Source: Isoetes taiwanensis
Lineage: Eukaryota > Streptophyta > Lycopodiopsida > Isoetales > Isoetaceae
Direction of reading: 5' to 3'
DNA: 64,000 nucleotides
NCBI GenBank assembly: GCA_021234155.1
Contig: JAJEKV010000049.1
Span: 3,499,487 to 3,563,486 of the forward strand
Part shown: one piece after another, positions 36,598-47,256 of the stretch
Layout: the number at the start of each line of letters is the position of its first letter
Position numbering within the stretch: position 1 is the first letter of the stretch
The notes under the pieces: model-generated
The model's input: only the letters and a program-made list of their open reading frames with translations
Told to the model about the DNA's origin: nothing
Databases searched by the model: none
Made by a program: the position numbers and the translations under genes

Positions 36598-37015
36598 CCT
36601 TGCCATTTATCGTAATATGATTTGTACTGACGGATAAATAATTTGTGTATTCCAAGGTTAGTTGCTTTTTGTATACAAGTAGCAAAATAGTCTTCTCTTT
36701 AAGAAATAGCACTATCGGTTACCTTATCATTTATTATGATATGATTTGTATTGATGGATAAATAATTTGTATATTCCAAGATTGGTTGCTTTGTATACAA
36801 GCAAGGAGTGCTTGGTGTTCCATGCAACAGGAAAAGTACAGCATGCATGCAGCAATAGTTTCTTTCACAAATTTAGAAGTGTTGCTGCCATAGTTTGTGT
36901 CTGGTGCCCTCTTCAAAGAGTGGGTCAAATAGTTTCTTTGATAAATTTAGAAGTGGTGCTGGTATAGTTTGTACTTGTCTGGTGCCCTCTTCAAAGAGTG
37001 GGTCAAAAACCCAAA
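36598..37015 (+). repeat. Two local tandem duplications (~120-bp and ~73-bp periods)
   Basis: GGTTACCTTATCATTTATTATG..GATTGGTTGCTTTGTATACAAG (36718-36803) repeats the sequence at about 36595-36683 with about 10% difference. Next, TAGTTTCTTT..AAATTTAGAAGTG..GGTGCCCTCTTCAAAGAGTG occurs at 36857-36926 and again at 36929-37005. Both are local duplications with no coding potential. Confidence 0.8.
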
Positions 37016-38589
37016 GGAAAACCATTTTGTTTATCGATCACATGACTCATCATTTAGTCGAGTTCTCCATATTATAGTAGAATATTCGTTGACTATGTTT
37101 ATTTTGATTTGCCAAATCTGTGTAGCGTCAGTTTCCTATTTCCTATGTGAAAGATTGAACCACCAATGACATAATCATTTATGTTTGTAATTTCATTAGG
37201 TGAGTAACTTTGTCCACTTCAAAATGCTAAATCTAACAAGGTTATGTGTGCAAAACAGTACTCCAGATTATCCTGACTATAATGGGGTTGCGCATAAAAA
37301 AACAAGAATTGACATTGGAGATTTGATGCTATCATGGCTCTGTTGCCACTTCGAAATATCACATATATATGAAGGTGGATAGATGGTACTTTTTGCAATC
37401 GTTCATCTTAGCCTATTACACTATATCAACATATTTTCAATAGGATTTTGTCCAAGATAAGGACAAGGAATACAATTGAGCACATGCAAATGTAGTTATA
37501 AGTAACGAAATTTCTAATTTTGGATAGTCCAAGAAATGGAAAGTATAGGATGCACGAGGTATTACATTTCGGTCGTGAACAGGGAGTGCAAAGGCCAATG
37601 CATATTCTTTCTTATTGCTTTACGTTATGATTTTATTCTGTTCTTATAATTGTAGTTGTGATATCCAAGGAAGAACATATTATGCGCCTTGCATATTATG
37701 TGTATGTTTGGAGCTCAGATCGGTTGCATTTTTTACGCTTTTGGTCACAATTTTTAGTCAGCATTCAATTTAACTCTACTTTCTAAAAACATTACGAAGT
37801 TGTCATTAAGATGTGCAATTTGCCAGAGATCTCGAGCTTTAACATGTAGATAAATAGCTGAGGAAAGAAAGAAAAAATTGTTTATATCCCTGTTTAGAGA
37901 CAACATTATATTAGTGGTCAATTGGTCTAGAAACAAGGTTACTGCTTGAATCACCCATAAACACCATGTTGCAATGAACGCTTCCAAGTGACTAACAAAA
38001 CGCCATAATTAGTCCTAATATTGTTAGGTAACTTGCACCCCACATTAAGATCCTTGTACAACACTTGGCGAGCACACACAACAATTATATCAGTTGCTTG
38101 CTATGAATCTTACAGTTGTATCAATTGCTTGTTTGTAAATCTTTGACAAGTTAAATTATACTTTTCTTTTTCAATATTGCATCATGAGATGTGGAAAATG
38201 TGCATGTAGTAGAAGGTAGTTGGCTTAAACAATTGCATCTATCTGCCAAATAATATCACTGTCTACTATTTTTGAAGTAGAAAGTAGTCGCTTTAAACAA
38301 TCGTACCTAACTGAATGGTGCCAGATAATGTCATTGTGTTGCATATATTACTAATTGTGTTTCCCAATAACATTAATCATATGTGAAATGTAAGAGCCAA
38401 ACTTTGTTACAATTCAACTGTACAAAGTTGAGTTATCATGTGGATGCCATAACTTTCTGGTAGATTGAAAAAGAAGTTATCCACTACCCTTGGATCACAA
38501 TGTGTAATACACATAGACCATTTCCACCTGATGGAGTGACTATTTCCACCTAACGGGTTGTTTTCATAAAAACCAAAATATACATAAGT
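37016..38589. other. Non-coding stretch
   Basis: Nothing that can be called a gene is visible. Short open frames have no motifs. A short phrase around 38215-38345 (AAACAATTGCATCTATCTGC / AAACAATCGTACCTAACTG, with AGATAATRTCA) is locally duplicated. Confidence 0.4.
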
Positions 38590-40460
38590 CAACATACCAG
38601 CCTCTTTGACACACAAACCATTAACATCCAACAGATAAAAATTAAATCTCCCAACACATAACAACCATTGACATTAACAACTAACACATTACTACCATTG
38701 ACATTAATTCACAACTATTGGGTCCAACACATTTAAATTAAAATCCCCCTTAAACCCCCTTCGGTTTGGGTGCATATTCACACGGGGTGACTCGGGGCAA
38801 CGAGAGTTGTTGGATAGGCATATTCACCCCTTATTCCTTAATCTACACCGTACGTAAAGTTCCCCGTTTGTGGGGTATGCAAGTACAAAATTTGCTATAC
38901 TGTATAACAAGATTCGCAAAATACTATAAGATTTCAAGCGGAATACTATATGGTGTTGATTTCGTACGTGCAAAATATAATTACGAGGGCTCTCGCTGCC
39001 CTACGTCACCCCCCGTGTGAATATGCACCCAAACCAAAGGGGGTTTAAGGGGAATTTTTAATTTAAATGTGTTGGACCCAATAGTTGTGTTAATTAATGT
39101 CAACTAGAAACGTGTGCCCGGCGATGCCGGGCATCAGTCATGGACGTGTAGAATGGGTGACTAATATAGTTTGTAGGTGGAATAAGAATGTGTAAATATA
39201 ATCAATTTTGTAGATGTATTGGAGTGCCAAGTATAGACGTTTAGGGTTTAGGCATTAGCCATGGGTAGGAATAACAATAGCATAATGTAATGGTAGGTAT
39301 AATGTGCATTGCATATAGTTTAGGGTATTGATTTAGAGTTTGTCCTGCTTTAGGCTTTTGTAGATGTATTTTTTGCATTAAATTTCTAACGTTTCATGCA
39401 CATAGATGGGTATATGCATTCCCTTTAAAGCCTTTTGGGCTACATTGAAAGTTTTAAGCTTAAGTTCTTGGCAATATAATTGGCACTATGTGCATGTGTC
39501 CAACCATATATATTTAATATCCTTCTCTATATTCATAAGCAGCTAAAAATAGCGTCAGATGCGGAGATAGAGATTTTAGAGCCCAACATCCATATCCGAT
39601 CAGTTTCTAGCCTAAAAATGGATTGATTTGTGTTTTTCAAGCAACCAACAAAAAACGTCGTCGGTAAAGAAAAAATGGTCAAAAAGTTAAAAAAAATGTT
39701 GTCCACATCTTTGGTTAGCCACGTGTCGATGCTGCAGATGCGTGGCTAACACATCTTATAATAAGATGCAGGTGTATACAGGTGTCTGTCGATCACTGAT
39801 CCTTCAAAAGGCGTGATGCTAAATTTATAATATTATATGTACCTCAACAAATGCATCCAGTAATTGTGCCTTATAATATTAGACATAGTGTGTGTATATG
39901 TCCATCCATATACCTAGTATTCTTCTAAAGGCATGATGTTGAATTCTTAGTCAGAGTGGGACTTTTATGTACCTCAACAAATATACTAATGTGAAGAAAA
40001 AGTAACTACACCTTAGACTTTATCCCAAGACAAATATGAAATGCATAAGCCATACCTTTGGATCTATCTGCCAACCAATGCAAGACCCTAAGATTAAGAC
40101 AATGTTAATGTTGTTTTTTCAAGAGACTACAGAATGCATATAACGTATACAACCCGTAAGATTAAGACATTGTTAATTTCGCTTTTTCAGGAGGCTAAAG
40201 ACTTGCAACAAATGGCATCATACTTTTTTTTTTTTTGCTTTCACAATATCAAAATAGATTTGATTCAGCATGCACATTTGTGTAGCTCAATTTACAAAAC
40301 TGATTCCTTGGTAAAGGTTTATACAGCAGCAACTAACAAATGCAATATATCAAGGAGGATTACAAGCATCTAAATGTGCTAAATCCATATCCATGTCATG
40401 AAACATAAGTAGATCTTGATCTTTAGTAAGAGGCAGCAGTAGAAGACATAAAATTTAAAT

Positions 40461-40596
40461 CATGCAATTATTTCTGTGCAATAAGGATAACACCTTTACC
40501 AGTTTGATTATAAGATGTTAAAGTCATGTAATTATTTCTGTAATTATTGCGCAATAAGGATAACACCTTTACCAGTTTGATTATAAGATGTTAAAA
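40461..40596 (+). repeat. Tandem duplication of ~65 bp inside Helitron H1
   Basis: ATTATTTCTG..GCAATAAGGATAACACCTTT..ACCAGTTTGATTATAAGATG is present at 40466-40520 and again at 40531-40590, differing mainly by a short insertion. The 39.1-41.8 kb part of the Helitron otherwise holds no recognisable gene. Confidence 0.85.
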
Positions 40597-41819
40597 AATG
40601 ACTTTGCCTTATAAGGGTATGTTCCAATGAGCTTGAATCTACTGCAAAAAAGAGTAAAGGAGCCAGTTCTCATAATGGTTTGCCACTACTGGATCTTTCT
40701 AATGTAGCACCTGGCTTAAAACCAAAGCTTTCAATTTTGATGTGCACACAAAACCAGGGATATGGATCTTTGCCAGAAGGACCAATGATCAAGGCATTGT
40801 ACAAAGACCTTTTAAATCTGTTTCAAGTTGCATACATAAATTTCTATTCAATCCACACCTAAATACAAAAAGTCCTTAACATCAGACCATTAAAAACCAG
40901 TGATGATGCACATAGGAATGCCTACATCAGAATGCAACAAAAAGTCCTTAACCTCAGACCATTGACAATTTTTAGTCCTACATTGAACAATTTTTAGTCC
41001 TACATTAACTGCAAACTACACTTCAAAGACTTTGATTCCAATTAATGGAATCAATTTTGGTGACCTTTGTTGTTAATGTTTCTTATTTTATGATGTCATC
41101 TTCACTCCTACACCTCTCTGTCCACTTTGCAGATTGTTATATGGCTTGTATGGTTTTTTGTAATTAATGAAAAAATCTACTCTTACTTAAAAAAAAAACA
41201 CACACACAAATCTAATAGGCTATGCCGGAGAAGAGATGTGATGCTATTTAAAACCTATTTTGGGGTACTTGCATTCCCACCCTAAATAGATCTTCTAATC
41301 TCTATCTCAAACAAAATTTTGATACCCTAAATATTAACCAAGTTTCCACATGTTACAGGGTGCTGATTTAATATATTTTCTTGTTTTCTTCATTTTTTCA
41401 TTCCTTTTGATTCTGGAGGTTAATTTTAACTGACGGACTAACTCGGGGACTTGGCATGAATACGGCAACCCAGTTTCTACAAAAGTTGTGGCAAGGGAAC
41501 TAAATTGAAATCGTCAAAATTGAAACAGTTTGATTCTTCTCCGTGTGTCATACCATTGAAACAAAGCTTCTACCTTCGGCAAAATTTTACGCGAGTAAAA
41601 CAGAAACATCTCTAGAAATTTCCTGAATGGAATCAAATTTCTCCCAAATTCCGAATCAACAATCACTGGAAGGCTCTCTGTCGTTTCTTCTTACGCTTCT
41701 CAAAAAATTCATGCATATCTTCTCGTCCAGATTCTTGAAACCCGTGCTGGAAAATATTTAAGTAGGATATATCAAAGAGAAACCAAGATCAGAAAGAAGA
41801 TTAATAAACTTTTCTAATC

Positions 41820-43336
41820 TCAAGCACTCACCAGGAAAGATTTCAAGCTTTCAGTCATGTCATTATGGGTAAAAGCATGTTAGGGTGTACCACTTTTGGA
41901 ACCTGCAAAAGTACATACACTAGGTACTTCAGAACTGGGTACTTTCTCATTTTTATTTTCATTAAAACTAGTACAAATATCCAAAATAAAAGTCAAGGAC
42001 GCATTAATATTCAAAGTTAAGATAAAGATAATGCTACCGGAGACCAAAATATATATAAAAGTTCTAGAATGTACCTTTTATTGGGATATTATACAGGTAC
42101 CCAGTACCCAGTCCTGGGTACCTTTTTAGGTACTTTTTTGGTCACTAAATAATACTTTTTAAGGGACACCCTAACATGCTTTTACCCTTATACGCATATA
42201 GGAACTCCATTTTCTCAACATGGCCTAGTTTTTCAAAAAATGCTACCTCTGCTTCCTCAGCACGTTTTAGTTTCTCAGCCCGCCTCTCTTTTGCTTTTCT
42301 CTCATATTCATAAATGGTGTCTTCAGGATCCAATAAGAATGTTTGCTTCCGACACTCATACATGTTTTGACAATCTGGACATTGACAAAGCTTGTTTCTT
42401 CAGAACCTGTCAAGAAAAATAGCCTTTTTTCCAACTGAAGGTAGAGTCTTAATACCACTCTTCAGCATGCAAGTTGCATCTTGAACACTCACAACTTTTC
42501 CAGATTCCATAGTCAAGGCTGACGCCTCTTGTGATTTTCCCTCTGTAAACTTTACATTTCGACAACTTCCATTGACCAATCCAGATCCGTGTATATTGAG
42601 GATAAGTGGCTGGATAAGAATCTCAGGATAGCAGGACAGGAACGTGCATGACTTTGCACATCTGGGGCAAATAAGTTCATCGAATGCAAGCTCCCCATCC
42701 TTATCCCTTGGTACCTGGATATGAGAATAAAACTTGCTAAGCGCTGAAACAAATTCAGCAATCAAATTAAATAGCTCACATATCTCAAATCACACCTTCG
42801 GACGAAAATGATCTTGGGCTACCATCATAAGTATGATAAATACAAATGCATATCATACATGACGTGATAGTTACACACCTCCCCTAGATAATTGAGCCTC
42901 AAATGGCCCGCATGAAACCAATCCTCACAGATGCAACATTGTAGCATTTCTGTAAGATCTGGCACTTCACGACGGCACATGCAATACTTTCCAAGGAAGT
43001 TCTGGTTGTAAGCATTGCTATAATTCACGCTATCCTTGTCCTTGTAAAGTCTGCATTCCACACCATTAAATTTACTATTCCCACAATCACATCTAAATTT
43101 TCGTTTTAACCACAGCTCAACCACCTGAAGACAGGACAAAAGGCCTCAGAACATACTCAAGGCAGCTCATATGCAATACTAAGAAAGACCAAGTTAAATG
43201 ATCATGAAGAGCATAACTGATTAGAGATGTATACCTGATGCCCGTCATGACATGGTAAGCTTAAAAACATGGTAAGTGGAGCCAAAGGTGTACTCTTTTT
43301 CACGGGATTTTTGGTGCAATTTGCCAAATCTCCAAA
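41820..43336 (-). pseudogene. UBR7: UBR7-type E3 ubiquitin ligase (UBR box + PHD finger), disrupted and captured
   Basis: Three exons are read on the minus strand: 43336-43235, ending CHDGHQ; 43124-42879, with VVELWLKRKFRCDCGNSKF, YCMCRREVPD and a PHD-like CCICEDWFHAGHL; and from about 42714 onward, with PRDKDGELAFDELICPRC and LCQCPDCQNMYECRKQTFLL. Splice sites are GT..AG. UBR7 proteins recognise N-degrons or chromatin; this copy is damaged. The codon after LDRF is TGA (42400-42402) where the family has Trp. The last exon is cut by a 321-bp MITE; removing it with one TTAT restores FLYAYNDMTESLKSFL. The first exon has few of the UBR-box cysteines and may be misaligned or eroded. It lies inside Helitron H1, same orientation. 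Confidence 0.85.
41867..42187. mobile_element. 321-bp MITE with 22-bp perfect TIRs and TTAT target duplication
   Basis: Both ends read inward GGGTAAAAGCATGTTAGGGT plus GT, perfect for 22 bp, with looser inverted similarity beyond (GGTACC..GGGTAC motifs). The host tetramer TTAT flanks both sides (41863-41866 and 42188-42191). It interrupts the UBR7 reading frame, and excision with one TTAT restores it, so the boundaries are certain. It has no coding capacity. TTAT is close to the TTAA of piggyBac/Kolobok and to the TWA of PIF/Harbinger (GGG.. ends), so the superfamily is uncertain. Confidence 0.92.
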
Positions 43337-44849
43337 CTGCAAACATGTTTCAAAACAATCATGTAGATAACTGGTTGTTGCATTTGCTACTTGGACTATA
43401 TACTGGATCAACAAAAGAAACATCATTTTGCAGATTCTAATTCTATCCACAACATAAAAAGAAATGACAAAAATGAAATGCTTGAGGGGAAGGCCGTAGA
43501 TGCATTGGTCTTATACAATAAAAGTACAAAACATTCATGACATGAACGACAGAAGCATACAAAATAAGATGATTGTTCGTAAGCTTTTTTAAATTCCAAA
43601 TACTTGAGTTGCTTTGAGGCGTTACAACAATAGAAGAAGCCTTGAGAATCTGCAAACAAAGTAAGAAAGAATGAGCCTTTGCTTTCTGTAAAAATGGTAG
43701 CATAAACAAATTAACGCTTAATTGCTTTATAAAACCATGATGAACATGCAGGCAGATTCCCATCCGCAAGAAGAAAAAGAAATGCTTCGGCATATAGAAA
43801 CCCTCTGAAATCAGAGCTTGCTGCAGCACTTGAAAGGGCATGTCTATTAAGGAAAAGAAACAACAAATTCAACTGGATCACTGGGTTGTACTGGCAATGC
43901 AGAAAGCTCACAATCTAAGCCAAGAGAAGCTGGATGAATTCATCAAGAGCCTCCTGTTTTGGTTGCCACTTTGTAAACATCTATTTCAGTCTTTTGAGGT
44001 AAAACATGATAGATTCTGAACTCCACACATGCCTAAAGGAGGAGAAAATCACAAAAAAATAGCTCCCCAAGCTTCAGCCATTTCTACACTGCAAGAAACC
44101 CTAAACGTTAAATGCTATGCTGCCAAAATTACATGCTCACAAATATTTTAAAGTTAGAAAGGTTTCAGTGCTTACAAAAGCTTCCAACAGAGAATTAGAG
44201 GATTGATACAGTCGGATTTGCTGTGCTGATGTATACAAACTTAAAATTAAGCACCAGAATGTGCCTTATGTTTGCAGCTTCGATATGCCATAGATGCATC
44301 AAAAGATTCAAGAAGCTCTGCTGCATTCCAAGCCAAGAACCTCAAGCCTGAGAAACAAAACATCTCCCATTTTTCGAACTAATATAATTAGCTGCCTCAT
44401 TCAGCGCAGTAACCACCATATCTTTCCATAAATTTCCATGCTCTTTTCGCAAGCAAGAACAATTCCCTTTGCAAAACTTGATCTGTTGGTAAGGAAAAAG
44501 AAGCAATCCATTAGAAAAACTTCACAAATGATGCAGAAGCAAAAATGTAAATATGTTAACTTTATCTCACTTACCTCAAATAAACAATCAATGCTTGAAA
44601 CAATCAATGAGAATTGAGGAACCTGCATATTTTTTCATATCCCATAATGAATTCAAACATAAAGAAAGAGAGCATATTCGTTGTATGAATGCTACACATT
44701 ACCCAGAATGTTTTGATATATTTGCTATATTTGCAGGTCTGAGAATCCTTTTTTGGAGCCAACAACTGATATCAAGAAAAAAGCATGTCACATAGAAAGA
44801 AAGACAATGAGGAAGGAGCATTCAGAACAAAAATTTGGAGATAGAGAGT

Positions 44850-45140
44850 TTACCTATCTGTTATAGCGGAACAATATATCTTTGAGTTCAGTGTGGATAT
44901 GGGCTTTTCTGTACACTTCGACTTAATAAATGACTTGTCTGAAAACAAAAAATGATCGGAAGCAAGCTCTGAAGGCAAAAAATGATCTGAAGCAACTCTG
45001 AAGACAAAATCGGAAGATGAAATATGCTCAGCCTTGAGGTTTTTATCTGTGCAGACGCCCGAACCACAATATAGAAAAAACGTTGGAAGATTTAGAAAAC
45101 CTAGAGGGAAACGACGACGGAATGAGATAGCCATACCCAA
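44850..45140 (-). CDS. Hypothetical 96-codon frame near the 5' end of Helitron H1
   Basis: A frame from the ATG at 45140 starts MGMAISFRRRFPLGFLNLPT and ends at 44850. Its N-terminus is basic and Ser/Phe/Leu-rich, like an organelle-targeting peptide, but the rest (SDHFLPSELASDHFLFSD) is an internal repeat without a known domain. It precedes the UBR7 remnant on the same strand and could be a captured first exon, possibly from a different gene. Confidence 0.25.
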   Translation of the reverse strand: MGMAISFRRRFPLGFLNLPTFFLYCGSGVCTDKNLKAEHISSSDFVFRVASDHFLPSELASDHFLFSDKSFIKSKCTEKPISTLNSKIYCSAITDR

Positions 45141-45232
45141 GAGTGGCTCAATTTCAAATCCGTCGCCGCCTAATTAGGCTAAACGCAGAAGTAAATGTAG
45201 ACGGCCAAAATAGTCCCGCAAAAGGGAGAGGG

Positions 45233-45250
45233 AACGCCGCATGCGGCGTT
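45233..45250. repeat. 18-bp perfect palindrome in the Helitron 5' region
   Basis: AACGCCGCATGCGGCGTT is self-complementary, followed at once by ACATGCGGCAT, which could form an alternative hairpin. The same block in slightly altered form (AACGCCGCATGCGACGTAAC) lies at 55555-55574, the same distance from the 5' terminus of Helitron H2. Conservation between the two elements suggests a functional subterminal structure. Confidence 0.85.
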
Positions 45251-46100
45251 ACATGCGGCATTTCTGGCACGAAAATCAAAGCAATCCAAAAATAAGAAAG
45301 AAGATGGTAGTAATGTGTTGGTTGTTAATGTCAATGGTTGTTATGTGTTGGTTGTTATGTTGGGGGATTTAATTTTTATCTGTTGGATGTAAATGGTTTG
45401 TGTTGCAAAAAAAATTTGTTGGCCCCTTCGGGGCCTTAGGGACGTCACCCCCCTCCCCCCTCCGGGTGTGACAAAAATTTTAGAATTCAAACCAGAAAAA
45501 AACTAGAATTCATTTGAGGCTTTCATCACCTGTAGCTTTTGAATTTCATCACAATAAAATAAATAGAACATAAGTAAAAGTTACCATAAAGATAGAGAAG
45601 ATTGATCCCATTATTCTTAAAGTCATAAAGTTTGCAACACCCATACACAAACATTTTTCAACTGGAATTTAACAGCAGCCTTTGGCCTCCATGGATTCTT
45701 GTGGTGAGAAACCAAAGTGGGAAACTTTTCTGCTTGTTAGCACAAGGATCTAGAAGCCTTGGAATTTGCTTAATAACTGCCTCAAAATCTAAAAATACAT
45801 GGTAATTTTTTGCCAGCTTCATTTGGAATGAGCCATAAAACAATATCCAATAGCGCAATCCTGTATTAATCAGCTGGTAGGATGTGAAAGCCTACCAAAC
45901 CCGGCCGAAAAATTATTGTTTTAGCATAGATAACTTAACCAAACATATCCATATCATACATTATCAAAAAGATCTCGGAGAGAGCTTTCCAACGCAATAA
46001 AAATCATCTGAAACAGAACTCTGGATCAAAAGTTATGATAAGAAATGTGTTGCCAGCGAGGAAACTGCACTACATGCGCCCTTCAAGCCCTTCATGTGCC

Positions 46101-46271
46101 CATTATGCACCACACACACAAAAAGAGGGCTTTTGTTGTGAGCCATTGGTTGTTGACCATTATGCACCACACATACAAAAAAAGGGCTTTTGTTGTGAGC
46201 CATTGGTTGTTGACCATTACGCACCACACGCACAAAAAAAGGGCTTTTGTTGTGAGCCATTGGTTGTTGAC
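46101..46271 (+). repeat. Three 57-bp tandem repeats near a Helitron 3' end
   Basis: Units start CATTATGCACCACACACACA (46101), CATTATGCACCACACATACA (46158) and CATTACGCACCACACGCACA (46215), each running through GGGCTTTTGTTGTGAGCCAT and TGGTTGTTGAC. They are 57 bp and nearly identical. All are open in some frames by chance of period. They lie about 300 bp before the 3' terminus of a plus-oriented Helitron. Confidence 0.92.
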
Positions 46272-46549
46272 CATTGAAAAAAAAAGGGCTAAAATCAATG
46301 GCTCAGAAATGGTGCACTCTAGATGTATGCATTAGTACATCCATTTGAATACATCACGAAATCATAGGAAAACCTTAGTGAAAAACGTACAAAAACACAA
46401 AGAAAACCCCCTGTTATTATGCTACATATTGATCCATACACCTAGATTTGCTGATGAACCTCTATTATCTGCACTTCGTTTCTCTCAAAGGGCGCATGCA
46501 TTTCTAAATTTTACCACCATTTCTAAAGTTTATCACAAATTGTATTTAT

Positions 46550-46578
46550 GCCCGGCAACGCCGGGCACTCATTACTAG
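46550..46578 (+). mobile_element. Helitron 3' terminus, plus orientation (element left end not found)
   Basis: Hairpin GCCCGGC-AAC-GCCGGGC (46550-46566) is followed by ACTCATTA and CTAG (46575-46578), then T. It is the same terminus type as Helitron A at 7403 and differs from H1/H2 by the AAC loop. The body must extend leftward and probably includes the 57-bp tandem repeats. I could not place a TC start, which may lie anywhere between 45.4 and 46.1 kb. Confidence 0.85.
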
Positions 46579-47256
46579 TCTTAATAAAAATGCTTGAACC
46601 AATGCAACCAACGAGCTAACATGCTTATTTTTTTGTTTTTTTTATTCAATCTATGTTTTTTCTTTTCTAAACATATATAAAGCAGTTTCATTTTTTCCGT
46701 CCGCCTAAAAAAAAATTCTTATTTTCTCCCCGTCGTCAATCAATTGTGTTTAATTTGTTTGTGAAATCCGAGAACCACATGTGCGGTACGATGAATCGGG
46801 CAATATGGCGCCGCCATAGCTAGGCACGGATCAGTGCCATTCTTCTTCTCCGCGTCGTCAATGAAAAACCGGGGCTACAGTTTAGCCATAATTTTTTTTC
46901 CGCCATAGCTTGCCGCCACGAGCAGAATCTCATAGCTTGGGCTGCAAAAATCCATGCATTGGCTCCTCCGTCCAGTAGATTTACCAGCAAATAACTTGGT
47001 GTTTCTGGCAGTGGCCGCCTTTCTATTGTTACAGTGGTAGGGCAGTGGTAGAAACTCCATCGTATGGGCTGCAGGAACTCCATCGGGGACGGGGGAAGGT
47101 AAGAAGCAGGACGGTGTGAAGGGTTGCAGCTGCACTTCATTCATTTTTTTCATCTATTCTCTCTCATTCTCTCCTTTCTTCGTCATTTCCAAAATGTAAA
47201 AGCTTTTTCTTCTTTCCTTTTGCAAGGAATAGGCCTAATGCTCTTCAAATTGCCCA
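46579..47256. other. Spacer and possible 5' leader of the TRAF-type fragment
   Basis: No separate gene is supported. CT-rich sequence at 47130-47225 (TTCATTTTTTTCATCTATTC, TCTCTCATTCTCTCCTTTCT) resembles a plant 5' leader or polypyrimidine tract preceding TTTTGCAAG at 47217-47225. Confidence 0.35.

Larger units (their letters stand above)
39104..45304 (-). mobile_element. Helitron H1, complete 6,201-bp non-autonomous element
   Basis: Read on the minus strand, the element starts TCTTCTTTCTTATTTT (45304 downward) right after host A and ends with hairpin GCCCGGC-ATC-GCCGGGC (39132-39116), ACACGTTT, CTAG (39107-39104), followed by host T. The empty site is reconstructed from the fold-back arm as ACTACCA^TTGACATT, the A^T target of Helitrons with no target duplication. 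Near its 5' end is a perfect palindrome (45233-45250). It has no Rep/helicase gene and so needs an autonomous partner. It carries a multi-exon UBR7 gene remnant on the same strand. A second element of the family lies at 50.0-55.6 kb. Confidence 0.92.
38605..45412. mobile_element. Fold-back (long-TIR) element, right arm interrupted by a Helitron
   Basis: The left arm (about 38605-38785) contains CACAAACCATTAACATCCAA, CATTACTACCATTGACATTA and GGTCCAACACATTTAAATTA. The inner right arm (39005-39103) is its inverse, from GTGTGAATATGCACCCAAAC to TTAATTAATGTCAA. The inverse of the outer left arm reappears at 45305-45405, beginning TGGTAGTAATGTG. Joining 39103 to 45305 restores one continuous right arm of about 200 bp, so the two halves were contiguous before the 6.2-kb insertion. 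The loop (38786-39004) has no gene. No target duplication was sought successfully at the outer ends. Confidence 0.85.

Noticed and set aside
46033-46335. Open frames on both strands through the 57-bp repeats
   Set aside because: 57 is a multiple of three, so any stop-free unit stays open in all copies; the frames have no start context or domain.
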